DNA from: Osmia lignaria lignaria
Taxonomy: Eukaryota > Arthropoda > Insecta > Hymenoptera > Megachilidae
Assembly (NCBI RefSeq): GCF_051020975.1
Contig: NC_135034.1
Span: 8,122,001-8,186,000 of the forward strand
Direction: 5' to 3'
Length of the DNA: 64,000 bases
The notes under the pieces were generated by a model, which did no database searches, was not told the origin of the DNA, and saw nothing but the letters and a program-made list of their open reading frames with translations. Shown here in pieces: positions 63,901 to 64,000 of the stretch (position 1 is its first letter; each line of letters starts with the position of its first letter). The position numbers and the translations under genes were made by a program.

Positions 63901-64000
63901 GGTGTTCCTCTCTCAGCTAAATTTATTTCTCGTCTAAAATTACCGGAACGTTGATATTCTCTTCTATTCCACTCGGGGCTCGTTTTCACCGAGGAGCCGA
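61000..64000. other. Right end of the window without a recognised gene
   Basis: Several open frames of 60-125 codons occur on both strands (for example minus 63989-63711 and plus 61643-61954), but none shows a known domain, a consistent splice chain or a clear start context. A partial gene crossing the right edge cannot be excluded. Confidence 0.4.

Noticed and set aside
63711..63989. 92-codon minus-strand frame near the right edge
   Set aside because: Composition looks somewhat protein-like, but I recognise no domain and could not link it to splice sites; it might be an old repeat or a partial exon.
1..64000. tRNA, rRNA, CRISPR or bacterial-type operons
   Set aside because: No complete tRNA boxes with a plausible cloverleaf, no rRNA-like sequence and no spaced direct repeats of CRISPR type were found by eye.

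Overview
This window looks like nuclear DNA of a holometabolous insect, most likely an aculeate hymenopteran such as a bee. The reasons are AT-rich intergenic DNA, GT-AG introns from 63 bp to about 17.6 kb, insect-style gene content and many short TTAA-flanked MITE-like elements. There are no bacterial-type operons, rRNA genes or CRISPR arrays, and I found no convincing tRNA. The species cannot be fixed from sequence alone.

Three genes are well supported. (1) On the plus strand, 5353-11734, a three-exon gene encodes a 1641-residue, mostly disordered protein ending in a complete MYND zinc finger; 4.7 kb of its coding sequence is one exon. (2) On the minus strand, 12709-12195, a compact three-exon gene encodes a 110-residue cytochrome c oxidase subunit 6A. 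It lies tail to tail with the MYND gene, and its exons are too small to show as one long reading frame. (3) On the minus strand, 49955-21667, ten coding exons with matching phases encode a 513-residue PHACTR protein (phosphatase and actin regulator) with three RPEL actin-binding motifs and the conserved PP1-binding C-terminus. A separate in-frame first exon at 24279-24081 predicts a 234-residue short form with only the RPEL and PP1 part.

Layout: 1-5352 holds no recognisable coding gene but has two TATA/initiator-like core promoters and several GATA-type sites. 5353-12709 holds the MYND and COX6A genes. 12795-13895 is a satellite-like array of 110-114 bp units rich in small hairpins, starting less than 100 bp upstream of the COX6A start codon. 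13900-21666 has no recognised gene; it contains a 184-bp near-palindrome and three TTAA-bounded MITE candidates. 21667-49955 is the PHACTR gene, mostly intron. 49956-64000 has no recognised exon; it holds a fifth MITE candidate, two GC-rich segments that could be PHACTR 5' exons or promoters, and a degenerate ~30-bp minisatellite with dispersed relatives.

The three genes are not an evident pathway: one acts in mitochondrial respiration, one in actin/PP1 control, and one is a probable protein-interaction scaffold. I found no clear new multi-gene system. The most unusual items are the near-palindrome, the hairpin-rich array next to COX6A, the family of TTAA elements whose terminus reappears in a 94-bp tandem repeat, and the nested short PHACTR isoform.
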